Positions 7,230-15,367 of a DNA stretch of 22,300 nucleotides are shown here, one piece after another. The first letter of the stretch is position 1, and the number at the start of each line of letters is the position of its first letter. Source of the DNA: Alphaproteobacteria bacterium (GTDB taxonomy: Bacteria; Pseudomonadota; Alphaproteobacteria; Rhizobiales; Devosiaceae). The DNA lies in assembly GCA_013152625.1 (NCBI GenBank), contig JAADFY010000135.1, forward strand, positions 3,138-25,437, given 5' to 3'. The notes beneath the pieces are model-generated. The model searched no databases and had not been told where the DNA came from. It was given only the letters and a program-made list of their open reading frames with translations. Made by a program: the position numbers and the translations under genes.

Positions 7230-8177
7230 ATGCTGACATTTGTCGCCGGCCGGTTTGTGTCCTTGTGTCTAAGCCTGATCGTGGCCTCCATCGTCATTTT
7301 CATTGTGATCGAAGTGGTGCCGGGGGATCCCGCCGCCCTGATGCTGGGATTGAACGCCCAGCCCGATACCATCGCCGCCTTAAGAGACCAGCTTGGCCTT
7401 GATGCCCCCCCGTTCATTCGATATTTTTCCTGGATATTTGGTCTGCTCAGCGGTGATTTCGGCATTTCCTATACCTATCGGGTCCCGGTTTCTGACCTGA
7501 TCGGCGACCGGTTGTGGGTCTCGGTGCCCTTGGCCATCTATGCCCTTTTGCTGTCCACCATTGTTGCCTTCGCTGCTGGTCTGCTGGCCGCGATACGCCG
7601 CAATTCAGGTGCCGATCTGTCGATTATGGGGGTCACCCAGCTTGGGGTGGCGGTGCCCAATTTCTGGTTCGCCATGTTGCTGGTATTGGTTTTTGCCATC
7701 TGGCTGCGCTGGTTTTCCGCTGGCGGTTTCCCCGGCTGGGACGCCGGGTTCTGGCCCGCCATCAAGGCCCTCACCCTGCCCGCCATTGCCCTTGCCCTGC
7801 CCCAGGCCTCCATTCTGGCCCGGGTCATGCGCTCTTCGTTGATCGATACCCTTGACGAGGACTACATTCGCACCGCCCGGGCCAAGGGCCTGACCCGGGC
7901 CCAGGTGCTCTGGCGCCATGCCCTGCGCAATGCTCTCATACCGGTTCTGACCATTCTGGGCCTGCAATTTTCCTTTCTGCTGGCCGGGGCGATCGTCATA
8001 GAGAACGTGTTTTTCCTGCCCGGCCTTGGCCGGCTGGTCTTTCAGGGCATCACCCAGCGCGATCTTATTGTCGTTAAAAGCGTGGTCATGATTTTGGTTT
8101 TCGCGGTTATTCTCGTTACATTTCTGGTGGATCTCGCCTATGGCGCCGCCGATCCCCGCTTGAGGAAAAACCGGTGA
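7230..8177 (+). CDS. ABC transporter permease, DppB type
   Basis: This 315-aa inner-membrane protein forms half of the import channel. It begins with the family's typical N terminus: one membrane helix (about 10-30), then VPGDPAALMLG and a periplasmic loop with LRDQLGLDAPPFIRY and GDFGISY. Five more helices follow. The cytoplasmic EAA loop that contacts the ATPase is at about 211-237 (DYIRTARAKGLTRAQVLWRHALRNALIP). The ATG at 7230 follows AGGA (about 8 nt). The 3' end overlaps the second permease by 4 bp (GTGA), so the two are translationally coupled and probably made in equal amounts. Confidence 0.92.
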   Translation: MLTFVAGRFVSLCLSLIVASIVIFIVIEVVPGDPAALMLGLNAQPDTIAALRDQLGLDAPPFIRYFSWIFGLLSGDFGISYTYRVPVSDLIGDRLWVSVPLAIYALLLSTIVAFAAGLLAAIRRNSGADLSIMGVTQLGVAVPNFWFAMLLVLVFAIWLRWFSAGGFPGWDAGFWPAIKALTLPAIALALPQASILARVMRSSLIDTLDEDYIRTARAKGLTRAQVLWRHALRNALIPVLTILGLQFSFLLAGAIVIENVFFLPGLGRLVFQGITQRDLIVVKSVVMILVFAVILVTFLVDLAYGAADPRLRKNR

Positions 8178-9028
8178 GCGGGCCCGATACTTCCCTCTGG
8201 TTTGCCGCCCGGACCTCCCGTTCATTTGTCCTCGGGGCGACGTTGACCGGGTTTTTTGCCGCCGTTGCGTTAGTTTCCCTGTTCTGGACCCCCTATGATG
8301 TCACTGTTCTGGATATTGCGGGCAAACTGCAGGGGTTTTCCCCCGCGCACCCTTTAGGCACCGATCATTTGGGCCGCGATATGGTGGCCATGGTCATGGT
8401 TGGCGCCCAGACCTCCATTGCCGTTGCTTTTGTTGCCGTGGGCATCGGCGTCGGGTTTGGCGTACCGCTTGGGCTAATGGCGGCGGCCAACCGGCGCACC
8501 TTGTTCGACGAGATCATCATGCGCGCCAATGATCTCATCTTTGCCTTTCCCGCCCTTTTGATCGCCATCATGATCACCGCTATTTTCGGCCCCGGCGCCA
8601 TCAATGCCATCATCGCCATCGGAATTTTCAATATTCCCGTGTTCGCCAGGTTGGCCCGGGGCGGCGCTTTAAGCCTGTGGACCCGGGATTTTGTCATGGC
8701 CGCCCGGGTTGCGGGCAAAAACAAGGCCAAAATATCCTTCGAGCATATCCTGCCCAACATCACCAACCTGCTTATCGTGCAGGGCACCATCCAGTTTTCC
8801 CTGGGCATTCTGGCCGAGGCCGCCCTTTCTTATCTGGGCCTGGGCGCCCAACCGCCCCTGCCAAGCTGGGGGCGCATGCTGGCCGATGCCCAGACGATGA
8901 TCTCGTTTGCCCCCCATATGGCGCTGGTGCCCGGGCTGGCCATTGTGTTCACGGTTTTGGGCCTCAATCTGATGGGGGACGGATTGCGCGATATTTTTGA
9001 TCCCCGCCTGCGCCGGTCCCGCCAATGA
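8174..9028 (+). CDS. ABC transporter permease, DppC type
   Basis: The 284-aa second permease completes the channel with the DppB-type partner. It has an N-terminal helix (about 19-38), the DppC-family signature HPLGTDHLGRDM (59-70), further helices, and an EAA loop at about 173-198 (FVMAARVAGKNKAKISFEHILPNI). The GTG start at 8174 lies inside the stop of the first permease. Its own stop overlaps the ATPase start (ATGA at 9025). This tight packing supports one protein complex. Confidence 0.92.
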   Translation: MSGPDTSLWFAARTSRSFVLGATLTGFFAAVALVSLFWTPYDVTVLDIAGKLQGFSPAHPLGTDHLGRDMVAMVMVGAQTSIAVAFVAVGIGVGFGVPLGLMAAANRRTLFDEIIMRANDLIFAFPALLIAIMITAIFGPGAINAIIAIGIFNIPVFARLARGGALSLWTRDFVMAARVAGKNKAKISFEHILPNITNLLIVQGTIQFSLGILAEAALSYLGLGAQPPLPSWGRMLADAQTMISFAPHMALVPGLAIVFTVLGLNLMGDGLRDIFDPRLRRSRQ

Positions 9029-10629
9029 AACTGTTGTCGGTTCGCGATCTGGTCCTTGATATTGGCAGCACCCCCATTCTGGGCGGGATTGATCTCGATG
9101 TAGATGCCGGTCAGGTGCTTGGTATCGTTGGCGAAAGCGGGTCAGGCAAATCCATGACCGCCCTGGCGATCATGGGGCTTGCGCCCACCGGAGCCCGTCT
9201 GGGGGGCAAGATCCTGCTCAAGGGCGCCGATCTGGCCGGGCACACCGAAGCCGAAATGTGCGCGGTGCGCGGCGGCGAAATCGGCATGATTTTTCAAGAG
9301 CCCATGACCGCCCTTAATCCGGTCATGACCATAGGCGATCAGGTGGCCGAAACGGTTCTGGTTCATCAAAAGCGCTCCCGGGCCGAAGCACGTGAGATCG
9401 CCGGCCAGACCCTGGAACGGGTGGAGCTGCCCCAAAGCCGGTTTCCCCTCAATCGATACCCCCATGAACTCTCGGGGGGCCAGCGTCAGCGGGTGGTCAT
9501 TGCCATGGCCATTGCCCTGCGCCCCGCCCTGCTCATTGCCGACGAACCCACCACCGCCCTCGATGTGACCACCCAGGCCCAGATTCTCGATTTGCTAGCC
9601 CGGCTGGTCGATGAGGATGGCATGGGAATGATCCTGATTACCCATGATCTGGCGGTGGTTGCCGAGCATGCCGACCGGATCGCCATTATGCGGGCAGGCG
9701 AAATTGTCGAACGAGGGCCGGCGACAAAACTGCTGCTAAATCTCAAACATCCCTATTCCAAAGCCCTGTTTGAGGCCTCAAACCATGTCCCCGCACGGGC
9801 CGGCCCGCCGAAAAATGCCAGCGATGAACCCATTCTTGTCGCCCGGGATGTGGTGCGCGATTACGTTGTGCCCAGAACTTCGCCGTTTGCCCGCCCGGGT
9901 CGGTTTCGCGCGGTCAACAAGGTTTCCTTGCAACTCAACCGGGGCGAAAACCTGGGGCTGGTGGGCGAGAGCGGGTGCGGAAAATCCACCCTGGCCCGGG
10001 CAATACTGGCCCTTGAACCGCTTCAGGGCGGCCAGATTTTCCTCCAGGATCGCCCGGTGGACGCGCCCGAGGCCCGCCGGCAGATGCAGGTTGTGTTTCA
10101 GGACCCCTACGGCTCGTTCAACCCCCGGCACACAATAGCCCGTTCCGTGGCCGAACCATTTCACCTGCTCGGCGCCGCCGCCCCGGCAGGCTCAGAGCGC
10201 GCCGACCGGGTGGCGCTGGCCTTAAAAGAAGTCGGCCTGGACCCCAAAGACGGGCAAAAGTTCATTCACGAGTTTTCCGGCGGACAGCGCCAGCGCGTCG
10301 CCATTGCCCGGGCATTGATCATTTCGCCGGCGCTGATCATTCTCGATGAGGCCGTTTCCGCCCTGGATGTCTCCATTCGGGCCCAGATCCTTGATCTGTT
10401 GGCGGAACTTTCCGACCGGCTGCACCTGTCCTACCTGTTCATTTCCCATGATCTGAACGTCGTGCGGGCCGTAACCGACCGGGTTCTGATCATGAAATCG
10501 GGCGAAATCGTCGAAGAGGGCGAAACCGCCCAAGTGTTCAACGACCCCCAGAACGCCTATACAAGGGAACTGCTCGCCTCGGCCCCTTCCCTGGATGAAG
10601 CCATTGCCCGGCGGCTGAAACACGCCTGA
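9025..10629 (+). CDS. Fused double ABC ATPase (DppD-DppF type)
   Basis: The 534-aa cytoplasmic protein carries both nucleotide-binding domains of the importer in one chain. Domain 1 has Walker A GESGSGKS (36-43), signature LSGGQRQ (149-155), Walker B LLIADEP (169-175) and the switch His207 in LITHD. It ends with the oligopeptide-type C-terminal segment near KHPYSKALFEA. Domain 2 has Walker A GESGCGKS (314-321), signature FSGGQRQ (417-423) and Walker B LIILDEA (437-443), with Ala in place of the usual Pro; this variant is known in the family. All ATPase motifs look intact in both halves. The fusion, as in GsiA-like proteins, removes the need for separate D and F subunits, and none are encoded nearby. 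Confidence 0.93.
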   Translation: MKLLSVRDLVLDIGSTPILGGIDLDVDAGQVLGIVGESGSGKSMTALAIMGLAPTGARLGGKILLKGADLAGHTEAEMCAVRGGEIGMIFQEPMTALNPVMTIGDQVAETVLVHQKRSRAEAREIAGQTLERVELPQSRFPLNRYPHELSGGQRQRVVIAMAIALRPALLIADEPTTALDVTTQAQILDLLARLVDEDGMGMILITHDLAVVAEHADRIAIMRAGEIVERGPATKLLLNLKHPYSKALFEASNHVPARAGPPKNASDEPILVARDVVRDYVVPRTSPFARPGRFRAVNKVSLQLNRGENLGLVGESGCGKSTLARAILALEPLQGGQIFLQDRPVDAPEARRQMQVVFQDPYGSFNPRHTIARSVAEPFHLLGAAAPAGSERADRVALALKEVGLDPKDGQKFIHEFSGGQRQRVAIARALIISPALIILDEAVSALDVSIRAQILDLLAELSDRLHLSYLFISHDLNVVRAVTDRVLIMKSGEIVEEGETAQVFNDPQNAYTRELLASAPSLDEAIARRLKHA

Positions 10630-10650
10630 CAAAACACCCGTTGGAAAAAC

Positions 10651-12123
10651 ATGACCCCATCAGACACCGTTAACCGCAACTGGTTCGACCCTGCCCCGTG
10701 TTTTATCAACGGTCGCTGGCAGCCCTCCGTGGCCGGCGGACGCCTGGAGCTGATGAACCCTTCGGACGGCTCGGTTCTGGCCGAAATCGCAGACGGGCAG
10801 GCCGCGGACATTGATCTGGCTGTAAACGCCGCCAAAGGGGCATTGCGCGGTCAATGGGGCGCCCTGACCGCCGCCGAACGGGGCCGGCTGCTGGCCCGCC
10901 TGGGCCGCCTGGTTGCCGAAAAAACAAAAGAACTGGCCCGGCTCGAAGCCCTTGATGTGGGTAAACCCTTAAAACAGGCCACCGCCGACGCCCGCGCCCT
11001 GGCCCGCTACATGGAGTTTTACGGCGGTGCCGCCGACAAGGTTCACGGGGCAACCATCCCCTATCTGGCCGGTTACACGGTTTATACTTTGCGTGAGCCC
11101 CACGGGGTCACCGGCCACATCATACCGTGGAACTATCCCATGCAGATCCTTGGCCGCTCGGCGGGGGCGGCGCTGGCCATGGGCAATGCCATTGTCATCA
11201 AGCCCGCCGCCGAAGCCTGCCTGACCGCCCTTGCCTTTGCCGCCATGGCCCATGAGGCCGGGTTTCCCGCCGGTGCCATCAACATCGTTCCCGGCGGCGG
11301 CCCGACCGCGGGGGGCGCTCTGGCCCGCCACGGCGGCGTCCATCATTTGTCGTTTACCGGTTCGGTCGGGGTCGGCGCCTCGGTACAGGCGGCGGCGGCC
11401 AACAACATCGTGCCCGTCACCTTGGAGCTGGGCGGAAAATCCCCCCAACTGGTGTTTGCAGACGCCGATCTGGACGCAGCGCTGCCCTTTTTAGTCAATG
11501 CCGGCATTCAGAACGCCGGGCAGACCTGTTCCGCCGCCTCGCGCCTACTGGTGGAACGCCCGGTTTATGATCAGGTGATCGAACGCATGGCGGCGCGCTA
11601 TCGCGAACTTTCCATTGGTCCCGCCCTTGATGATCGTGATCTGGGGCCTTTGATTTCAGCAAAACAGCTTCAAACAGTCGAAGGGTTTGTTGAGCAGGCT
11701 GAAAAGAGCGGAAAAATCGTCGCCAAGGGGCAATTGCCGGCCGGTCTGCCTGAAGGGGGCTATTATTGCCCGCCGGTGCTGGTGGGCGATGTGGCGCCTG
11801 AAAGCGCTTTGGCCAGAGATGAAATTTTCGGCCCGCTGCAGGTGGTGATGCCTTTTGATGACGAAGCCGGCGCCATCGCTTTGGCCAATGACACCGAATA
11901 TGGTCTGGTCGCCGGGGTGTGGACCGCCAATGGGGCCCGCCAGATGCGGCTGGCCCGGGCCATCCGGTCCGGTCAGGTTTTTATCAACAATTACGGGGCC
12001 GGCGGCGGGGTCGAACTGCCCTTTGGCGGCTTTGGTAAATCCGGTCACGGTCGTGAAAAGGGCTTTGAGGCCCTTTATGGGTTCTCCGCCCTTAAAACCG
12101 TTGCCGCCTATCATGGAACCTGA
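10651..12123 (+). CDS. NAD(P)-dependent aldehyde dehydrogenase
   Basis: The 490-aa enzyme oxidises an aldehyde to a carboxylic acid. Catalytic features are complete: PWNYP with Asn161 (oxyanion hole), Lys184 in VIKPA, the cofactor loop FTGSVGVG (235-242), Glu259 in LELGGKSPQ (general base), nucleophile Cys293 in NAGQTCSA, and EIFGP further on. The sequence resembles the betaine-aldehyde / gamma-aminobutyraldehyde side of the superfamily, but substrate cannot be assigned. The ATG at 10651 is 21 bp after the ATPase stop, with GGA upstream. It is followed 11 bp later by a short-chain dehydrogenase, and the pair could act in sequence on an alcohol and its aldehyde. Confidence 0.9.
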   Translation: MTPSDTVNRNWFDPAPCFINGRWQPSVAGGRLELMNPSDGSVLAEIADGQAADIDLAVNAAKGALRGQWGALTAAERGRLLARLGRLVAEKTKELARLEALDVGKPLKQATADARALARYMEFYGGAADKVHGATIPYLAGYTVYTLREPHGVTGHIIPWNYPMQILGRSAGAALAMGNAIVIKPAAEACLTALAFAAMAHEAGFPAGAINIVPGGGPTAGGALARHGGVHHLSFTGSVGVGASVQAAAANNIVPVTLELGGKSPQLVFADADLDAALPFLVNAGIQNAGQTCSAASRLLVERPVYDQVIERMAARYRELSIGPALDDRDLGPLISAKQLQTVEGFVEQAEKSGKIVAKGQLPAGLPEGGYYCPPVLVGDVAPESALARDEIFGPLQVVMPFDDEAGAIALANDTEYGLVAGVWTANGARQMRLARAIRSGQVFINNYGAGGGVELPFGGFGKSGHGREKGFEALYGFSALKTVAAYHGT

Positions 12124-12134
12124 GGGAAAAAACA

Positions 12135-12881
12135 ATGCGCCTTGCCGATAAAACCGCCATCATCACCGGCGCCGGATCCGGGTTCGGAGCCGGGATAGCC
12201 GAAAAGTTCATTGCCGAAGGGGCCACGGTGCTCATCGCTGACATAAATTTTGATGCCGCCCAAAAAGTCGCCGGGGCGCTGGGCGCGCGCGCTTTTGCCC
12301 ATAAATGCGACGTGTCAGACGACAACAGTGTGGCCGGTCTGGCCGAAGCGGCGGCCAAAATACTGGGGCCATTGGATATACTGGTTAACAATGCCGGGGT
12401 CACCCATCTGCCGGCGCCATTGGAAGAAATTTCGGTCGCAGATTTTGACCGGGTGATGGCCGTCAATGCCCGCTCGGTCTTTCTTGCCGCCCGTCATTTT
12501 GTGCCCCCCATGAAACAGCGCCGCGCCGGGGTCATTCTAAATATTGCTTCCACCGCCGGCGTATCCCCCAGGCCGAACCTGAGTTGGTACAATGCCTCCA
12601 AGGGATTCATGATTACGGCCACCAAATCCATGGCCATCGAGCTGGCCCCGTTTGGCATTCGGGTCAATGCGTTAAATCCGGTAGCCGGCGAAACCCCGTT
12701 GCTGAAATCGTTCATGGGCGAGGATACCCCGGAAATCCGGGCAAAATTTCTCGCAACCATTCCCCTTGGCCGTTTTTCCACCCCCACCGACGTGGGCAAT
12801 GCCGCCTGTTTTTTATGTTCAGACGAGGCCGACATGATAACCGGGCTGGCCATGCAGGTGGATGGCGGGCGCACAATTTAA
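12135..12881 (+). CDS. Short-chain dehydrogenase/reductase (classical SDR)
   Basis: This 248-aa Rossmann-fold oxidoreductase has the classical SDR set: TGAGSGFG (11-18), NNAG (85-88), Asn111, Ser139 in IASTAG, and Tyr152/Lys156 in YNASK. Asp36 at the end of the second strand is typical of NAD(H) rather than NADP(H) use. The C-terminal AMQVDGGRTI is also standard. The best guess is oxidation of a hydroxyl group on the compound handled by the upstream importer and aldehyde dehydrogenase. GAGGGA lies about 8 nt before the ATG. The gene ends only 6 bp from the stop of the convergent protease gene. Confidence 0.9.
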   Translation: MRLADKTAIITGAGSGFGAGIAEKFIAEGATVLIADINFDAAQKVAGALGARAFAHKCDVSDDNSVAGLAEAAAKILGPLDILVNNAGVTHLPAPLEEISVADFDRVMAVNARSVFLAARHFVPPMKQRRAGVILNIASTAGVSPRPNLSWYNASKGFMITATKSMAIELAPFGIRVNALNPVAGETPLLKSFMGEDTPEIRAKFLATIPLGRFSTPTDVGNAACFLCSDEADMITGLAMQVDGGRTI

Positions 12882-12887
12882 CCGGCG

Positions 12888-13736
12888 TCAGCCCTCCGGG
12901 TGAAGCACAATTTGTGTCGCCAGGCCGAACTCGATCAATTCCTCATTGCTGAGATAAAACAACCGGTCGGGGGGCGTTTCCAGGGCATTGATCCACAATT
13001 GGGGGGCGATGCCCATCTCTTCAAGATGCCGCGTGATCCGGGCGGTGGTGACCTGGGCGTCTGACATGGCCTGTGCGGCGCCGGGCAGGGTTGCAACATC
13101 GCCAAACACCTGATGCACCCCCACAACCGCGTCCTCACCGACGATCCGGTCCGGCCCACCGGCCAAAATCAGCGGGCACGAAGAAGCGCACAACGCCCCG
13201 TCCGCCACCCGGACCCTGTAACCTTGTTCGCGGATCAGGGTGGAAATTTCCAGTGCGTCATTTACCGATCCCCCCGGCGAACTTATGGAAATTTCGGTAA
13301 TATATTCGCCCCGGGCGCCAATTTCGTCGGCAAATCGTTCGCCCGCACCCACATCGATGGTACCCACAAGTTCAAGCACCCCGCTGGCCCCCAGTTCAAT
13401 TCGCAGCGCCCCCCGCAGGGCCTCCCGGTCGGTGGTCACTTGCCGGTCGGGCCGAAAACGGGGCGCGTCCGGGTCGATCTCGGGCCGCTCGATGGCTGGC
13501 AGAACCGGTTGTACGCCCAATTCAGGCACAAAACCGTCACGCTCCGCCAGAGTGTTGTAGTCGAGCCATAATGTGGCCCCCGCCCCCCCCAGCAGCACCA
13601 AAAACACCAGCCGCATCAAGGGTCCGTCGCCAAACCATCGCTCGCGGGCCGGGGCTGGTGCAAGGGTGGGTGCAAGGGTGGGTGCAAGGGTTGGTCCAGG
13701 TGAATCAGCGGTTGGCGGCACCGGCGCCATGCTCAT
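12888..13736 (-). CDS. Membrane-anchored periplasmic ClpP-like serine protease
   Basis: The 282-aa product has a Pro/Ala-rich N-terminal tail (1-30), one membrane helix (about 39-58) and a ClpP/crotonase-fold domain of the COG3904 kind. Key elements are SSPGGSVNDALEI (152-164), the putative nucleophile Ser185 in CASSC (183-187), and His208 in VGVHQV. The third catalytic residue cannot be placed by eye. The positive RERW just before the helix predicts that the protease domain lies in the periplasm. Two Cys flank the nucleophile and could form a disulfide there. The ATG overlaps the stop of the upstream membrane-protein gene (ATGA at 13733-13736), so the two are coupled. Substrate is unknown. 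There is no ATPase partner and none would be expected outside the cytoplasm. Confidence 0.75.
   Translation of the reverse strand: MSMAPVPPTADSPGPTLAPTLAPTLAPAPARERWFGDGPLMRLVFLVLLGGAGATLWLDYNTLAERDGFVPELGVQPVLPAIERPEIDPDAPRFRPDRQVTTDREALRGALRIELGASGVLELVGTIDVGAGERFADEIGARGEYITEISISSPGGSVNDALEISTLIREQGYRVRVADGALCASSCPLILAGGPDRIVGEDAVVGVHQVFGDVATLPGAAQAMSDAQVTTARITRHLEEMGIAPQLWINALETPPDRLFYLSNEELIEFGLATQIVLHPEG
13657..13692 (-). repeat. 12-bp in-frame tandem repeat coding for TLAP units
   Basis: GGTGCAAGGGTG (plus strand) occurs three times in a row at 13657-13668, 13669-13680 and 13681-13692 (last copy ends TT). On the minus strand it encodes Thr-Leu-Ala-Pro units in the cytoplasmic tail of the ClpP-like protease (about residues 16-27). 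The unit is four codons, so copy-number change would keep the frame and only alter tail length. Confidence 0.85.
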
Positions 13737-15070
13737 TTGGGCGACTTGCGTTTGGCCGGATCCAGCGGTGTCACCTTGGTATCTTCAGCTACAATCGGGG
13801 CCTCTTCGACCTTGATCTCGGGAGCTTTCCCGGGCGGTGGTTTGGTCAGCATTTCGTCCATTTCAGCGGTGCTGTCACCGGCGGCGGCGGCCATTTGCCG
13901 GTAAAGCGCCACCGAGCGCATCATTTCACCGGCAGTAATCCGGTCGGCGGCAGCCAGAGCCACCGCCTCCCGGCGGCTGGCGCTGTGCACCACCGACAAA
14001 ACGAATACCAAAACCATGGGCAGCAGGTCGATGGAGATGGCGCCTGCCCAGGAGGGGGCAAAATCACTTGCATAGCGCCAGACGGCCTCGGCGGTGGACA
14101 AGGGTACGAACCGGCGCGGGCTGACCCTTGGTTGTTCAAGTATGGATTGCGCCGCTGCGGCCAGGGCGTTGGACTGGGCGGACACCGAGGCGCGCACCGT
14201 TTCCATGATTTCGTCCTGGCGCTGCACCAGATCGGGGGAGAACCCGTCGGCCACCGGGGCAATGAACCCTAGCGATAAATCATCAGCCGCCCGTTTGACC
14301 GATGAGGCGATGGACGTTGCCTCCAGCGCCGCCACAACCCCGGTTAACGCCACCGCCTCGGCGGCGAACAGGTCGGCCCGGGGCTGCACTTCGCCGGGGG
14401 CCGAAACAAGGGTCCGCATGGTCGAAAGACGGCTTGACCCTTCGGTGAATAATTCGGCCACTGTGCCCCGCGAGGTAACGATCGTGGCGCCCAGTTCATC
14501 GAGCTGGGCCGACATCTGGGTTAACAGCTGCACCACCGAGCCCGCCCCCGACGTGCCGGTCAGCGCCCCGGTTTCGCGTTCGTCGGCCGCCAGCCGGGAA
14601 AACCGCACCGAAGCGCGCTGAATGTCGGGCAGCAGGGATTGTGCGCCTAGCGCGTTGGAATGGGCCTGATCGAGATCGGCGGCATACCCCTCAAGCGTCA
14701 CCGCAAGATGCTGTTCAAGCGCTGCTGATCCGGCCAGCGCTGCCGCGTTCAGCCACGAGGACATGGCCACGATCATCACGCTGCCCAGGGCCATAACCGC
14801 CACCAGAGCCAGCCGCCGCACCCCGTCGCGCATGAGGGGCAAAAACCGCATGAGATAGATCCAGAACGCGTAAATGCCCACCGATACCGCCGTCGAATAG
14901 ATCACCGCGGCGAAAAACACCTCCGCCGCGTCCCCGTCCAGCAGGCTTTTCACGCCTAAATAAGTATAGACCCCGCTGGCCAGCGCCAGAACCGCCAGGG
15001 CAAACCGGGTCATCATTTCCAGGCCTTTGACACCCTGGATCAGTCGGGCGGCGTTATTATCGTCGAGCAT
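13733..15070 (-). CDS. Four-helix membrane protein with large extracytoplasmic domain, function unknown
   Basis: I do not recognise a family for this 445-aa protein. Three hydrophobic segments lie near the N terminus (about 21-40, 49-73, 84-106) and one near 341-362. Between the third and fourth is a domain of about 235 residues, mostly Ala/Ser/Leu/Glu-rich and probably helical, with few aromatic residues, resembling a sensor-type helical bundle. The end (about 410-445) is Pro/Lys/Glu-rich and probably disordered. With an inside N terminus, the large domain is outside and the tail inside. AAAGAAAG precedes the ATG at 15070. The stop overlaps the start of the ClpP-like protease gene, so the two products probably work together, perhaps as scaffold, substrate presenter or sensor for the protease. 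That role is inference from position and topology only. Confidence 0.75.
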   Translation of the reverse strand: MLDDNNAARLIQGVKGLEMMTRFALAVLALASGVYTYLGVKSLLDGDAAEVFFAAVIYSTAVSVGIYAFWIYLMRFLPLMRDGVRRLALVAVMALGSVMIVAMSSWLNAAALAGSAALEQHLAVTLEGYAADLDQAHSNALGAQSLLPDIQRASVRFSRLAADERETGALTGTSGAGSVVQLLTQMSAQLDELGATIVTSRGTVAELFTEGSSRLSTMRTLVSAPGEVQPRADLFAAEAVALTGVVAALEATSIASSVKRAADDLSLGFIAPVADGFSPDLVQRQDEIMETVRASVSAQSNALAAAAQSILEQPRVSPRRFVPLSTAEAVWRYASDFAPSWAGAISIDLLPMVLVFVLSVVHSASRREAVALAAADRITAGEMMRSVALYRQMAAAAGDSTAEMDEMLTKPPPGKAPEIKVEEAPIVAEDTKVTPLDPAKRKSPK

Positions 15071-15136
15071 TGGAGTTACTTTCTTTCTTGCAGGCCAAAA
15101 CTCGCCGATGAACGCGACGGAATAAAGGCCGGTCAG

Positions 15137-15367
15137 CTACCGGGCGCCAAGCCGGTTGAGCAGTTTGTCAATGCGCTTTTTCCTGGCCGGGCAAGATATC
15201 GCCTGACGCCGGGGTTTCAAGATTTCCACCAGCATCGTCCGATCCGCATTTGTAATTGTGGCGCCCACCGCCTGGCCCAGTTCGATATTGGGGCGCTGAT
15301 CCCTGCGCCCGAGAGCCGAAGTCAGACGGTTGGAAACACCCCCCAATTCAGGCGCCAATGCCCACAT
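15137..15367 (-). CDS. Small basic protein, unknown function, overlapping the end of deoD
   Basis: A 76-codon frame starts with an ATG at 15367, 20 bp inside the 3' end of deoD, with GGGG just upstream. The product ends in a basic segment (PARKKRIDKLLNRLGAR) that looks helical. There is no signal peptide, membrane helix or recognised motif. It fills the space between deoD and the four-helix membrane protein gene, on the same strand, and codon use looks like its neighbours, which favours a real gene. Against it are its short length and the lack of any known family. If it is not translated, 15071-15347 would be a 277-bp untranslated stretch inside the operon. Confidence 0.45.
   Translation of the reverse strand: MWALAPELGGVSNRLTSALGRRDQRPNIELGQAVGATITNADRTMLVEILKPRRQAISCPARKKRIDKLLNRLGAR

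Noticed and set aside
13571..14272. 233-codon plus-strand open frame opposite the protease and membrane-protein genes
   Set aside because: It spans two minus-strand genes, starts in a repeat, and its product has no recognisable feature.
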